A DNA stretch of 64,000 nt, taken from contig OX031068.1 of the NCBI GenBank assembly GCA_943736015.1, positions 26,110,296 to 26,174,295 of the forward strand. Reading direction: 5' to 3'. Of this stretch, positions 47,605 through 58,800 are shown one piece after another. The notes below the pieces were generated by a model. The model saw nothing but the letters and a program-made list of their open reading frames with translations, made no database searches and was not told where the DNA came from. This DNA is from Tridacna crocea. Its lineage: Eukaryota; Mollusca; Bivalvia; Cardiida; Cardiidae. The first letter of the stretch is position 1, and the number at the start of each line of letters is the position of its first letter. Made by a program: the position numbers and the translations under genes.

Positions 47605-47838
47605 AATAATGTAGGGTTTTCACTTAACAAACCTGAAAAAGAAGTCTTTTGAAAAAAGATAATAGATTTGACTGAAGAGAGGAAATTTTATGTTGGTTAC
47701 CAGCATTTTCTACTTTTCTGGCAATGTTTTCTACCCATTTTGTTAAATATCCCCTCATTTATGCCTCATTTTAAAGGTCTTCTGCAAATGCTTTCAGTTT
47801 GGACTAGTCTTCTATTTTGTTAAGTAAAATCCATTAAC
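47605..47838 (+). mobile_element. Group A MITE, worn
   Basis: Hairpin TTGGTTACCAGC and right arm CTTCTGCAAATGC; left end unrecognisable. Confidence 0.65.
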
Positions 47839-47870
47839 TTCTTGAACTAACCCAATTTGTTGTTGTGAGA

Positions 47871-47950
47871 GTGTAGATCAAAACCAGACTGCAAAGGATT
47901 TGCAGCAAAGAACATGCAGTCTGATCTTGGATTTACATTATCCACTACCT
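47871..47950. repeat. GTAGATCA-family palindrome
   Basis: GTGTAGATCAAAACCAGACT and GCAGTCTGATCTTGGATTTAC with a longer loop than the other copies. Confidence 0.65.
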
Positions 47951-48034
47951 TGATACATATTTTGACAATAAAGTTCTGTAAAATAACAGTTTATAAATTT
48001 CTGATGCTTTTCCAAACTAAAAATATCCACTTCA

Positions 48035-48254
48035 TTAACCTATTGCTACACAATCCCTACTTTTGATGACCCTCAGAAAGAAGCCTTTAGATAACATTGT
48101 GGGAAAAGGAGAAAATGCTGGTAACCAGCATTTTCTCCTTTTCCCACAATGTTTTCTACCCCTCAGGAAACAAATTTCAAATTTCTATTCTGTCGTCTGC
48201 AAAATGGTTTCAATTTGGACATATCCAAAAATATTGACGTCGAGTAATGAGTTA
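48035..48254 (+). mobile_element. Group A MITE
   Basis: CCTATTGCTACAC left, GAGTAATGAG right, perfect stem centre. Confidence 0.9.
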
Positions 48255-48271
48255 ACTCGGTGCTCCTAGGG

Positions 48272-48600
48272 TTAACTCTTCACCAAACAACAAAAACATT
48301 TTATTATATACCTAGCAGTGAAATCCTGGAATTTCCCAGTGTAATAAATTTTGATATCATCACTAGTGATGATATCGACTTTCACTTCCTGTCGTAATTT
48401 AGGAACCAATGATATCAGAAAGGTCTATAATAAATAGAATTATCAACTGCTTGTGAGATAGTTTTCATATCAAGAATAATCAGTTAATTATCCTGTATGA
48501 CTTGCACCAGTGGAAAATACTTGCAGACGACAATTCAAAAGTGGCTCAAATATAGGTTAGAAAACAATTTGTGCGGAAAGGAGAAAATGCTGGTTAACTT
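48272..48600 (-). mobile_element. Group A MITE probably split by unknown DNA
   Basis: TTAACTCTTCACCAAACAAC stub, then 48301-48500 of unrelated sequence (includes the palindrome ATATCATCACTAGTGATGAT), then GCAGACGACAATTC and a half hairpin. Confidence 0.5.
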
Positions 48601-48628
48601 GATTTTCCGTGAAATTGGGTGAATCTAT

Positions 48629-48857
48629 TTAACTCATTACCACACGACAAAATTTTAGATTCGTTCAAATTGAAAGCATTTGCAGATGACAAAAAAAAGT
48701 TGACTGAAAAATTGAAATTTGTTCTGGGAAGGGTAGAGAACACTGTGGGAAAGGGAGAAAATGCTGGTTACCAGCATTTTCTCCTTTTCCCACAGTGTTT
48801 TCAAAAGGCTTCTTTCTCAGGGGCGTCAAAAGTAGGGATTGTGTGGTAATGGGTTAA
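48629..48857 (-). mobile_element. Group A MITE, young
   Basis: Both TTAA, ends CATTACC/GGTAATGGG, near-perfect stem. Confidence 0.95.
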
Positions 48858-49099
48858 TAAAGTAGGAAACTTCTACTCATACTTATCATTTATATTTTCC
48901 AAACATGTTTTTTTTATCTAGGATGTTTCCCATAAATCCGTTTCGGGAAGTGATAATTTACTAATAGGAATGGTATTTCTACCATAGAGAGTTTGTGTAT
49001 TGTTTACTATGACATACGGAGCAGTTTGCTTATTTTCTGTCATTTTCATTCCTTGATATATATTCATGTGAAACTGTTTCGTTGTTTGTGGCTAAAACT

Positions 49100-49323
49100 G
49101 TAGACTTTTTGCCATACCATCCTGTGTTTTACTGAGGAAGAAGACTTTTGAAAATATTGTTGGAAAAGGAGAAATTGCTGGTAATCAGCATTTTCTCCTT
49201 TTTGCTCAATGTTTTCTACCCTTTCCAAATCAAATTTCAATTTTTGATGCACAGTTATTTTGTCATCTGCAAATATTTTCAATCTAGACTGGTCCGAAAT
49301 TTTGTTGTTTGGTAAAGAGTTAA
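49100..49323 (+). mobile_element. Group A MITE
   Basis: Left end eroded (TTTTTGCCATACCATCC); shares right TTAA with the next copy. Confidence 0.85.
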
Positions 49324-49549
49324 ACCTTTTGCCATACAATCCCATGATTAAGTGACCCTGAGGAAGAAGGCTTTTGATAATATTGTTGGGAAAGGAGAAA
49401 ATGCTGGCAACCAGCATTTTCTCCCTTTCCAACAATGTTTTCTTCCCTTTCAATGGCAAAATTCATCAACTGAACTAGAATCAATTGGTCATCTGCAAAC
49501 GCTTTGGAATTGGACAATTCTAAAATTTTGCTGTTTGATAAAGAATTAT
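49320..49549 (+). mobile_element. Group A MITE
   Basis: Same CTTTTGCCATACAATCC subtype as the copy before it; matched TTGTTGG/CCAACAA stem changes. A likely tandem pair. Confidence 0.9.
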
Positions 49550-49827
49550 TCTGTAGTATAGCTTTACAAGCGTTGCTGCTCATCAAACAACATCATTGTG
49601 TAAATGTAAATTACTAATTTTCAAGTCATATCTAACAGCTAATTCAATTAATCCATGATTGCTGGTGAAAGGTTTGTGAATTAGGAAAAAGCTTGTCTCA
49701 AGCAAATCTTCTGTTAATATAATGTATTGATAAGAGATCTTTAACAAGACAAAAAAAATGACTGTGGGTGGAAATGTTTTATTTTTCATTGTCATTCTTG
49801 TATAGATTTAATCAACACAGATCAATA

Positions 49828-50400
49828 GAAAACCCATCTTCACAAGCCAAGGGTGACCTTCCACTATGACACTCTACCTTTGGCAGATCGAGCTTGATTT
49901 CGATATTCCCTTGATACCTATTTTCATTGGATGCAGCTAGTTCTAACTGAACGAAGCAAATCGCTCATGGCATTTCATCTTTGATAAAAATAGAACAAGG
50001 TCACAACCTTTCAAGTAAAAATAGAAGGTAAACGTGGATACCTCCGTTGATGTGTGCAGGATCTGTAATAATTTATTACCAAAAAAAACATAAACAAACA
50101 ATTATCTTTACAGAAAGTTTCAGTGTAACCAATCTATTATCGGAGGTGTTAGGCTATACTCCAGCACCTGACGATGGAATGTCGAAGTATGTATGTTGTT
50201 ATTGCCTCATGTTGAATTATCGTATTCGTAAGCAATTTGTAAAACAATATTTCATTTGCTATCAGAAATATGATGTAAAGGGGGATAATAACTAGCATCC
50301 AATGGGGAGCGCATTGCCGGAATATCGAAATCGGCCTTGATCCGCTAAGGTATGATCCACGTAGTGATCATAACCTTGGCTCGCGAAGATGTAGAAAACC
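49828..50400. mobile_element. Foldback element with ~150-bp diverged arms
   Basis: Left arm CATCTTCACAAGCCAAGG .. GATTTCGATATTCC .. CATTGGATGCAGCTAG is matched in inverted order by CTAGCATCCAATG .. GGAATATCGAAATC .. CCTTGGCTCGCGAAGATG on the right. The short open frame between (50047-50295) has no recognisable product. Confidence 0.75.
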
Positions 50401-50661
50401 TTATTTGGCTATTTCATCATGTAAAGGAAATGCATGTATGAGAATGAGTGTATGAGTAGATAAATTTATCAATTTATAACTGTTGATCAAGTAGTTTTCC
50501 AAATAGTAAATCATGAATTATTCATTTACCAAATGAATTGATTGTTTACAGCTCGGTGGATGTCAAAAAAGAAGCCACCATAGCAAACATTTTTTTTTTC
50601 ATGAATGAATGAATTGACGGATGGATAGGTGGATAGATGGATGGATGAATGAATTAATTAA

Positions 50662-50887
50662 TTAACCCTTTACTCCATAGATACTCATTTCTAGGCATTA
50701 ATTGTGAGAGCCTTTGGAAAACATTGTGGCAAAAGGTGAAATTGCTCGTGACGAGCAATTTCACCTTTTTCCACAATGTTTTCTATGCTATCAAAAGTGT
50801 CATGTACACTTAAGAAACAGCTTCATCCTTGCTGTTATTTAGGGTCAATTAGATACCACAGAAATGCCTTATGGGGTAAAGGGTTAA
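50662..50887 (+). mobile_element. Group B MITE
   Basis: Inserted at the end of a GGATGAATGAATTAATTAAT run; both TTAA intact. Confidence 0.94.
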
Positions 50888-51080
50888 TTTCACATATTTT
50901 TCTATGTTAAACAGTAACTGTTGTTTGTATTTTAGTGACTACCTTGATTTGTGGCATGTGAACTACATGATTGTACTGAATGATTATGTTTGTCAAGGTA
51001 TGTATAGGATGTCAGTGGGTTTGCAGACAGTATAGATCAGTGATCTGATCACTTACTTCACCGTCTGTTGTTAACCTACA

Positions 51081-51309
51081 TTAACTCATTACCAAACGAC
51101 AATATTATAGACTTGTCCAAATTGAAAGCATTTGCAGACGACAAAATAAAAGTGACCGAAAATTTGAAATTTGATTTTGGAAGGGTAGAAAACATTATGG
51201 GAAAAGGAGAAAATGCTGGTTACCAGCATTTTCTCCTTTTCCCACAATTTTTTCTAAAGGCTTCTTTCTAAGGGGCGTCAAAAGTATGGATTGTGTGGTA
51301 ATGGGTTAA
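51081..51309 (-). mobile_element. Group A MITE, young
   Basis: CATTACC/GGTAATGGG ends and an almost perfect stem. Confidence 0.95.
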
Positions 51310-51353
51310 TCTAATATTATTTTCTACTTGCTTCAGGCGAAGAACTATCATTT

Positions 51354-51656
51354 TTTACCCTTTACCACACAGCAAAATTTTAGACCTGCCCAAATGTAAA
51401 GCATTTTGCAGACAACAATTTCAATGTTGCTCAAAATGCAATTCTTTTCTTGATAGGGTAGGAATTATTGTGGGAAAAGCAGATAATGTTGGTTAACCAG
51501 CACTTTCTCCTTTTCCCTCAATATTTTCAAAAGGCTTCTTCCTCAGGGTTGTTATATGTCAGAATTGTGTGGAAAGGGTTAACACACTTGATTTGATGTA
51601 TTTAATTTCCTTCGCTATGGACAAGTCTTAAATTTTGCCATGTGGTAAAGGATTAA
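51354..51656. mobile_element. Group A MITE (51354-51582) plus right-end stub
   Basis: Minus copy ending GGAAAGGGTTAA, followed by a plus-strand right arm (GGACAAGTCTTAAATTTTGC to GGTAAAGGATTAA), perhaps the rest of an element it entered. Confidence 0.8.
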
Positions 51657-51692
51657 TTTGGCTGTATGAGAAAATTTTACATTTAGTCTTTG

Positions 51693-52144
51693 TTGACTCT
51701 TTACCAAACAACAAAATTTATGACTGGTCCAAATTGAAAGCATTTGCAGACAACAAAATTAACCCATTACCACACAATCCCTACTTTTGACGCCCCTGAG
51801 AAAGAAGCCTTTAGAAAACATTGTGGGAAAAGGAGAAAATGCTGGTAACCAGCATTTTCTCCTTTTCCCACAATGCTTTCTACCCTTCACAAGACAAATT
51901 TCAATTTTATAGTCACTTTTATGTGTCGTCTGCAAATGCTTTCAATTTGGACCAGTCTAAAATTTCCTCGTGTGGTAAAGAGTTAAGGAGACTCAAAAAT
52001 TGAAATTTGGTCTGGGAAGATAGAAAACATTGTAGGAAAAGGAGAAAATGCTGGTTACCAGCATTTTCTCCTTTTCCCACGATGTTTTCATAAAGCTTGT
52101 TTTCCAGGGTCGTGGAAACCAGGGATTGTTTGGGAAAGGGTTAA
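51693..52144 (-). mobile_element. Group A MITE hosting another
   Basis: CTCTTTACCAAACAAC to CAACAAAATTAA, then resumes GGAGACTCAAAAATTG through GGGAAAGGGTTAA after the inner copy. Confidence 0.88.
51759..51986 (+). mobile_element. Group A MITE nested in a group A MITE
   Basis: Perfect stem and intact ends; TTAA at both joints within the host's arm. Confidence 0.94.
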
Positions 52145-52471
52145 GCAACATCCTCTAATATTACCATATACAACAATTGCTTATGTTCAGGAAGTTTGGT
52201 TCTAAGAAAAACTTTATCTCTGTATTACACAACCACTTGCCATTAGAGGCCGTATTTGTTTGCTCCCTTGAGTGGCTGTTTGAGACAAATTTAAGTGTAT
52301 ATGGTAATAATGCTAAATGTCTGTGTTTGTCACCTTTGAACCATAGCTATGTCATTTATTCTAAAATAAAATTTTCAACAATCTATTCATCTGGAAAATT
52401 CATCTTATATTCTCCTTTTCAGAAAAAAAAATAAGATAGAAAGGTCTTATCCACCAACAACTATGTGTAAT

Positions 52472-52694
52472 TTAATCCTTTACCAAACAATCCTTGGTTT
52501 TTATGACCCTGAGATAGAAACCTTTTGAAAACATTGTGGGAAAAGGAGAAAATGCTGGTAACCAGCATATTCCTCTGATCCAACAATGTTTTCTACCTGA
52601 CCGGAAATGAACTTCATTTTTTGAGGAATTTTGTTGTCTGCAAGTTCTTTCAACTTGGACCAGTCTAAAATTTTGTCATTTGACAAAGTGTTAT
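52472..52694 (+). mobile_element. Group A MITE
   Basis: CCTTTACCAAACAATCC left, GACAAAGTGTTAT right; second arm partly changed (TATTCCTCTGATCC). Confidence 0.87.
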
Positions 52695-52708
52695 ACTAGG
52701 ACTTGCCA

Positions 52709-52938
52709 TTTAACCCATTACCACACAATCCCTACTTTTGACGCCCCTGAAAAAGAAGCCTTTTGAAAACATCGTGGGAAAAGGAGAAAATGCTGGTAAC
52801 CAGCATTTCCTCCTTTTCCCACAATGTTTTCTACCCTTCAGGAAACAAATTTCAAATTTTCAGTCACTTTTATTTTGTCGTCTGCAAATGTTTTCAATTT
52901 GGACAAACCTAAAATTTTGTCGTTTGGTAATGAGTTAA
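52709..52938 (+). mobile_element. Group A MITE, young
   Basis: CCCATTACCACAC and TTTGGTAATGAG; one or two stem changes. Confidence 0.95.
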
Positions 52939-52974
52939 TTGGCTGAGACTGACCAACCTAGTTTTTTGGGGAAC

Positions 52975-53209
52975 TTAACTCTTTGCCACCCAATCCTGAC
53001 TTTTAACGACCCTGAGGAAGAAGGTGTCTGAAAACATAGTTGGAAAAGCAGAAAATGCTGGTTACTAGCATTTTCTCCTTTTCTCACAATGTTTTCTAAT
53101 CTTTACGTAGAAAATTTCATTTTTCCAATTAGATCTATATTCATTTTGTCACCTGCAAATGCTTTTGATTTGGGCTGCTCCAAAATTTTGTAGTTTGGTA
53201 AAAAGTTGA
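52975..53209 (+). mobile_element. Group A MITE
   Basis: CTCTTTGCCACCC left; right end GGTAAAAAGTTGA. Last MITE before a 900-bp MITE-free stretch. Confidence 0.88.
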
Positions 53210-54153
53210 AACAGAAACTTGAATTCTAGTTGGTTTATGAACACGGCATATGTATATGCAGTTTGTAGTACTAAGTAGATTATTGAATTATCAGGAAAAA
53301 CCCCAAGGGGGCCTTGAATGCCTTGTATTGCTCACATGTGGCTCTTGGTACATTGCATCAAAGTTTGTTTTGTGTTTTGAAAAATTTGGCACAGTTACCA
53401 TATGCCAGAGGTGTCCAATTTAGGAACTGTTTTCAGATGACATCTATCAAACATCATCTGATCAAGTTTCTTGTCAAAAACTCTTCTGAGTCTGATAAAG
53501 GTTAATAGTTATTAGACAGAAAATATGGACCAAGCTGTGCTCTCTAAAGTTTCTATAAGATTTGTCAAAGTGACCTAAAGTTATCCAAAGTATCAAGACA
53601 TTATTTTGACAAATTTCATAACCACTGAACTCAGAATGCAGCTTGTACTGTGCACACTGCATACTAGATGCCAACATTTCGGATTCCGTATCAGATCTTA
53701 CAGGTAGTTCCACTTTTCATGTATCAGTGGGAAATTCATTATGATTCCCTACAGGTAATTGACTAACAACATGTACTTGGATTGGCAAGTTTGTACTTCA
53801 TAAATTCATATTTACCCAGATTTGGAACAGCAGATGACAACATTGGAATCAGTACATATAAGCAGTTACTTCTACATTTATCTCTGCAAAGTTCAGCCTT
53901 ATTCTTTGTGTGTATTTTGAAACACATTTACTTACTATGACAATGTCTAATCTAAATTAGGATATATTTTGTGTTTGACACCTGTATGTGAAATTGGTAC
54001 AAACGTACCCACCATCTAAATATAGCAATTTGGTCATGCTTTGCCAATACCTGTTTCTGGTTTGACAAATACAGGTATTACACTATTATAAGTTGTATGT
54101 TATCTAGTTCAAAATAAAGGTATCTTTAAGTTAATGAGTAGTGTATTATTGTT

Positions 54154-54385
54154 TTAAAGCTCTACCACAGGGCAAAAATTTTAGACTTGTCCAAATTAAC
54201 AGCATTTGAAAATGGCTATAATAAATGTGACTGTAAGATTGATGTATTTTTTTGAAAAGGTAGAAACATATTGTGGGAAAAGGAGAAAATGCTAGTGACT
54301 GGCATTTTCTGCCTTCCCCACTATGTTTTACAGAAACCTCTTGTTCAGGTTTGTTAAATCTCAGGGTTCTGTGGTGAAGGGTTAC
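54154..54385 (-). mobile_element. Group A MITE immediately upstream of gene 2
   Basis: CTCTACCACAGGGCAAAAA left, GTGGTGAAGGGTTAC right, loop CTAGTGACTGGC. Worn. Its end is 10 bp from the gene 2 ATG, so it must contribute promoter or 5' UTR sequence. Confidence 0.87.
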
Positions 54386-54395
54386 ATCTCTAAAA

Positions 54396-54512
54396 ATGGA
54401 TGGGAGAACGGATTTTGACAGGATGGCACATAACTATGATGAGTTAACATCACAAATTGGTGTTGAGGAAATATTGGAAAGTTTAGGGACTTTGACAGGA
54501 AAACCTAAGGCT
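54396..54512 (+). CDS. Methyltransferase exon 1
   Basis: ATG at 54396 with A at -3 and G at +4; 39 codons ending GTLTGKPKA, then GTAAGC donor. FDRMAHNYDE is the recognisable family N-terminus, which supports this start. A decayed MITE ends 10 bp upstream of the ATG and another begins 36 bp after the donor, so the exon is sandwiched between two MITEs. Confidence 0.85.
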
Positions 54513-55068
54513 GTAAGCATAACTCTAACATGTTCTTTCATAAGGACTTTTAACTCTTTCCCAAACTACAAATTTTAGACTTCCAAACTGAAAGAGATTG
54601 CAAACGACAATTTTAAACTTGATGAAAATGACTGAAAGTTCTCCCAAAGGGTAGAAAACACTGTGGGAAAAGGAGAAATTGCTCGTTACGAGCAATTTCT
54701 CCTTTTTCCACAGTGTTTTCAAAAGACTTACATTGCAGACACTTAAAAACCAGGGCTTGTTTGGGAACGGGTTAAAAGTGAAAACAGTTCAAGTTTAGAA
54801 GAAAAAAAAAAAAAGTTGATTTTAACCCTACAGTCACATTACGGCGATCGTTAATTTGAAGAGACTTGGCTTAGAACTCTTCCCAGGAAAAGTCCAGGGC
54901 TTCATTTTAGGATTGAACCTGCAATCTGGAAATCGTAACCCTTAACTTTCCGTTAGGCCACGCAGGACCCCATTCAACTCTGAAAATACCCCAAAGCAGC
55001 GATACCAGATTTGAAGGGCCTAATCGAATAACGATTGCACATACAAGTTTCTGCTGGCAGAATAACCC

Positions 55069-55111
<43 letters not shown>

Positions 55112-55854
55112 ATCTTCAGAATTGCAGAAGAAAACTTCTGAAAATCTTGTGGGAAAAAAAGAAAATGTTGGTATCAGCATACTCTCCGTTTTCCACTGTG
55201 TTTATGGTCACACACAACCATTGTAATTATCTCCCTTTGAAATCTGACAAAATTTTAATTTTTGCAAATTTTATGACATTTTTTAAATTCTTTTCACTTG
55301 GATGTCACTCACCATGAGTGGAAGCTGCTTTTCCAACAAAAATATTGTTGAGAATGAAACCTTGCAAATTTGGAGTTGTCTCCCTTAAAACTGGTCCAGC
55401 AGTCACATCAGTAGGTTGTTGAATTGTTCGCTCTTTAAATACCCTGTACACAGAGTCCTGCACAGTGAAGACAAATGAAAGATAAGGGAAGAATGGAGAA
55501 AATGATTTTATCAGAGGTTCCCAACTGCATCTTTTGGAAGATGCTGCATACATTTTTTTATAGCCAAGAGTTAAATGTGCAGACCTCAACAATTTCTCTG
55601 ACTGTCATTCTGTCTCTGGCTCTCCTTTTATCAATCTATCCCTGCTGGTAGGAAACTCAAAAAGATAATCATGGCAGATGGAGAAAATAATTTACAAGAA
55701 ATTGCCAAATGTCTTGTTAAGAAGATGCTACAGAACTTTTTTTTTTCAAAGAAAAGAATAATTCCCATATCCCTCTCGCCCCTTCCCCCTCTCTCTTTCT
55801 CTCTCTCTCTGTCTCTCCCTCTCTCTCTGTCTGTCTCTGTCTCTGTCTCTCTCA

Positions 55855-55890
<36 letters not shown>

Positions 55891-58800
55891 GCCTGACCTT
55901 CAGAACACACCTTCTGAAAATATTGTAGGAAAAGGAGAAAATGCTTAAACCAGAATACTCTCTCTTTTCCACTATGTTTAGACTTCAAGCTTAAAGCCAT
56001 TATCATAATATATGGTCAGCACAACCATTAAAATTATCTCCCCTTGAAATTCATTGAAATGTTAAATGTTGCAAATTTCATTATCTCTTCAAAGGTCCTT
56101 TTGCTTGGACATCACTCACCATGGGTAGAAGCTACTTTTTCAACAAAGAAATTGTTGACAGAAGGCTTCTGTATGGAACCTTGCAAATTTGGAGTTATCT
56201 CCCTTAAAACTGGCCAAGCAGCAATGTCAGTTGGTGATTAACCCTTTCCCAAATAATCCCCGATTTTTATGACCCTTGGATAGAAGCATTTTAAAAACAT
56301 TGTAGTAACCAGCATTTTCCCCTTTTCCCACAATGTTTTCTCCCCTGCTGGAAACAACTTTCAATTTTTGAGTTATGTTCATTTTGTTGCCTGCATGTGC
56401 TTTCAATTTCATATCCATGAATTTGCTCAATGGAAAAGAAGCTTTCAATAATAGTGAGTAACGTCCCAGTCAGGAAAGTTCTAGAAATTGTGTGATAAAT
56501 GGAAAAAAGCCAATTTTGTTGATTTTCAAAGGGAGATAACCTGACCATTCCTTATATCAGAAATATCACCAACAATTAAATTATTTCTTTGATAGAAACA
56601 AAGTTGAGTTTGTGAAGTTTTTCACTCCACACAGTTTCCAATTTTGATGACCTTGAAATAAGAAGCCTTTTGAAAACATTGCGGAAAAAAGAAAAAAATG
56701 CTGGTAACCAGCATTTTCTCCTTTTTTCACAATGTTTTTTAAATTTCAATTTTTGAGTTATGTTTATTTCGTGATCTATAAGTAACCAGTCTAAAATTTT
56801 GTTGTTTGGTAAGGGGTTAACATGTTTTTCTTTGTCATAACAGAGCAGTAGTCACTGAAGAAAAATGACAGACAGATGAAGAGATATTGATGATAAAAAT
56901 CTCTATAAAGACTTAAAGAAAACCCTGTGGCACTTGAAGAAAATGATTTATATGCCAAAGGTTCTCAAATGCCTCATTTTCTTTGAACTCTTTACCACAC
57001 ATCCCAATTTTTAAAGGCCTTTGAGAAAGAAGCCTACAGAAAACATTGTTGGAAAAATGGAAAATGCTGGTAACCAGCATTTTTCACCAGCATGTTCTTT
57101 TTCAACAATATTTTCTATTATGAAATCAGAAATCATCATATTACGAAGATTAAATCTGTTGCAGATGCTTTGAATTTGGTCTAGTCCAAAAGTTTGTTAT
57201 TTGATAAAGCTTTGAAGAGAAAGTTTCTGAAAACAATTTTTTCAAAAGGCTTCTTGCACTGGGTCAGACTGTGGAGTAAAGAGTAACATGAACTGATGGA
57301 ATTTGTCTTTAATAGGAGATAAAATATTGTGTAAAAAGGGAGAAAAGGTCTGGTTACCAGCCTTTTCCCCTTTTCCCTCAACGATTTGATAAAGATATCT
57401 TTGGTAGAGCTGAATAGGAAAGGGTTGAACCACCAGTTCTGACAGAAATACAAGATGAATGTTTAATCAGTTTTAAGGGAGATAACTCCATTTTTGCGAG
57501 GTTTTTAGATACAGACTAGTTATCATGAATTTGTTTAGTGGGAAAGAAGGTTTCAATAATAGTTAGTAACGTCCAAGTCAGAAAAATTCTAGAAATTGTG
57601 ATAAATGGAAAAAAAAACCCGATTTTTGGCGACTTTCAAAGGGAGACAATCTGGCCATTCTTTACTGTTAAGTAGAATCAAAGGACTGATAGTCCTGAGA
57701 GTCGTCTGGTGGGAAATGTGTTTGAAGTTTTATCTCTTACTAAATTCCCAAAGATGACCTAACCATAAGATGGTATTTTGAAGCATAATATCTAAGTTGG
57801 AGAGTGCTCTAATCTTAAATCACACATATAAATATTAAAATATGCTCACGAAGAAGCACATATGATTTATCTTCAATACTATTTCCAACGCCACGATCTG
57901 GGTTACAACGGCAAGATTAGAACTGCTTTAAATGAAATATAACACATTAAGAAGATTTATCGTGGCTTCGCATATGTCATCCTAGATTATAATTCAACAT
58001 CACATATTTGCGTAACAAATAATGACCGTACATGACATGTATTTTTAAACTTCTGAATACTGTCTGTTTACATGTAACTTACCGTCTAAACCCAGAAAGA
58101 AAAAGGCCATTAACTATTATTTAAAGTCTACGGAAGGACAAAAATCTTAAACTTGTTCTAGTTGAAAGCATCTGCAGGCAACAAATCACACTTGGTTTAG
58201 ATGGTTGGATTTTTCTACGATAGGTTAGAAAACATCCTTGAAAAAAAAAAAGGAGAAAATGCTGATATACAGCATTTTGTCCTTTTTCCCATTCTGTTTT
58301 CTACCCTTACCAAGACAAATTAGTAATTTGATCTCATAAGATCCATCTTTTAATCATGTAAAGTTTGGTTTTCGTCTGCAGGTACTGTTAATTTAACCTC
58401 TTTCCAATTTTGTGATCCGGTAAGAAAAATACGGCAGGAACCATGTAGCAACAATTACAGATCAGTTCTTTTTGCGGTAATCTCAGCTTCCTTTTATTCA
58501 GTCTCAAATGCTTTCCTCACCACATTGCGTAGCATTGTGGTTACTGGTTACCACTATGAAACTGGCGTAGTTCACTTGACGTAGTTCAAGGATCAAAAGT
58601 TCTTCTTGCTTTCAGGAAATCCATCTATTAGACGCAGGTTGCGGTACAGCTAGTTACAGTTTGAAGCTCCTGGAAGCTGGGATCGGTAAAATTAGCGTGT
58701 TTGATGCTTCGGACAAAATGTTAGAGGTCGCCAGAAACAAACTAGACGGCCATCGTCAAGGAAACAGAATTGGCGATATCAAACATGGTGTTTTGCCGAC

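Larger units (their letters stand above)
47081..54395. other. Intergenic region between genes 1 and 2
   Basis: Contains the 3' UTR of gene 1, a hairpin element at 47123, about 20 MITEs and a foldback element at 49828. AATAAA at 47967 and 54114 are possible but unproven poly(A) signals. 53210-54150 shows no gene, RNA or repeat that I can support. Confidence 0.5.
54513..58615 (+). other. Gene 2 intron 1
   Basis: Group C and A MITEs, a tRNA-like SINE head, two (CT)n tracts within a local duplication, and a second duplicated block (56412/57510). 57670-58120 is unassigned AT-rich sequence. Confidence 0.55.

Noticed and set aside
50047-50295. 82-residue frame with an LGYTPAPDDGMSKYVCCYC stretch
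   Set aside because: Lies within the foldback element and matches no family I know.
55631-56006. Arg/Glu-rich and Ser/Leu-rich open frames around 55.8 kb
   Set aside because: Products of the (CT)n/(GA)n tract.
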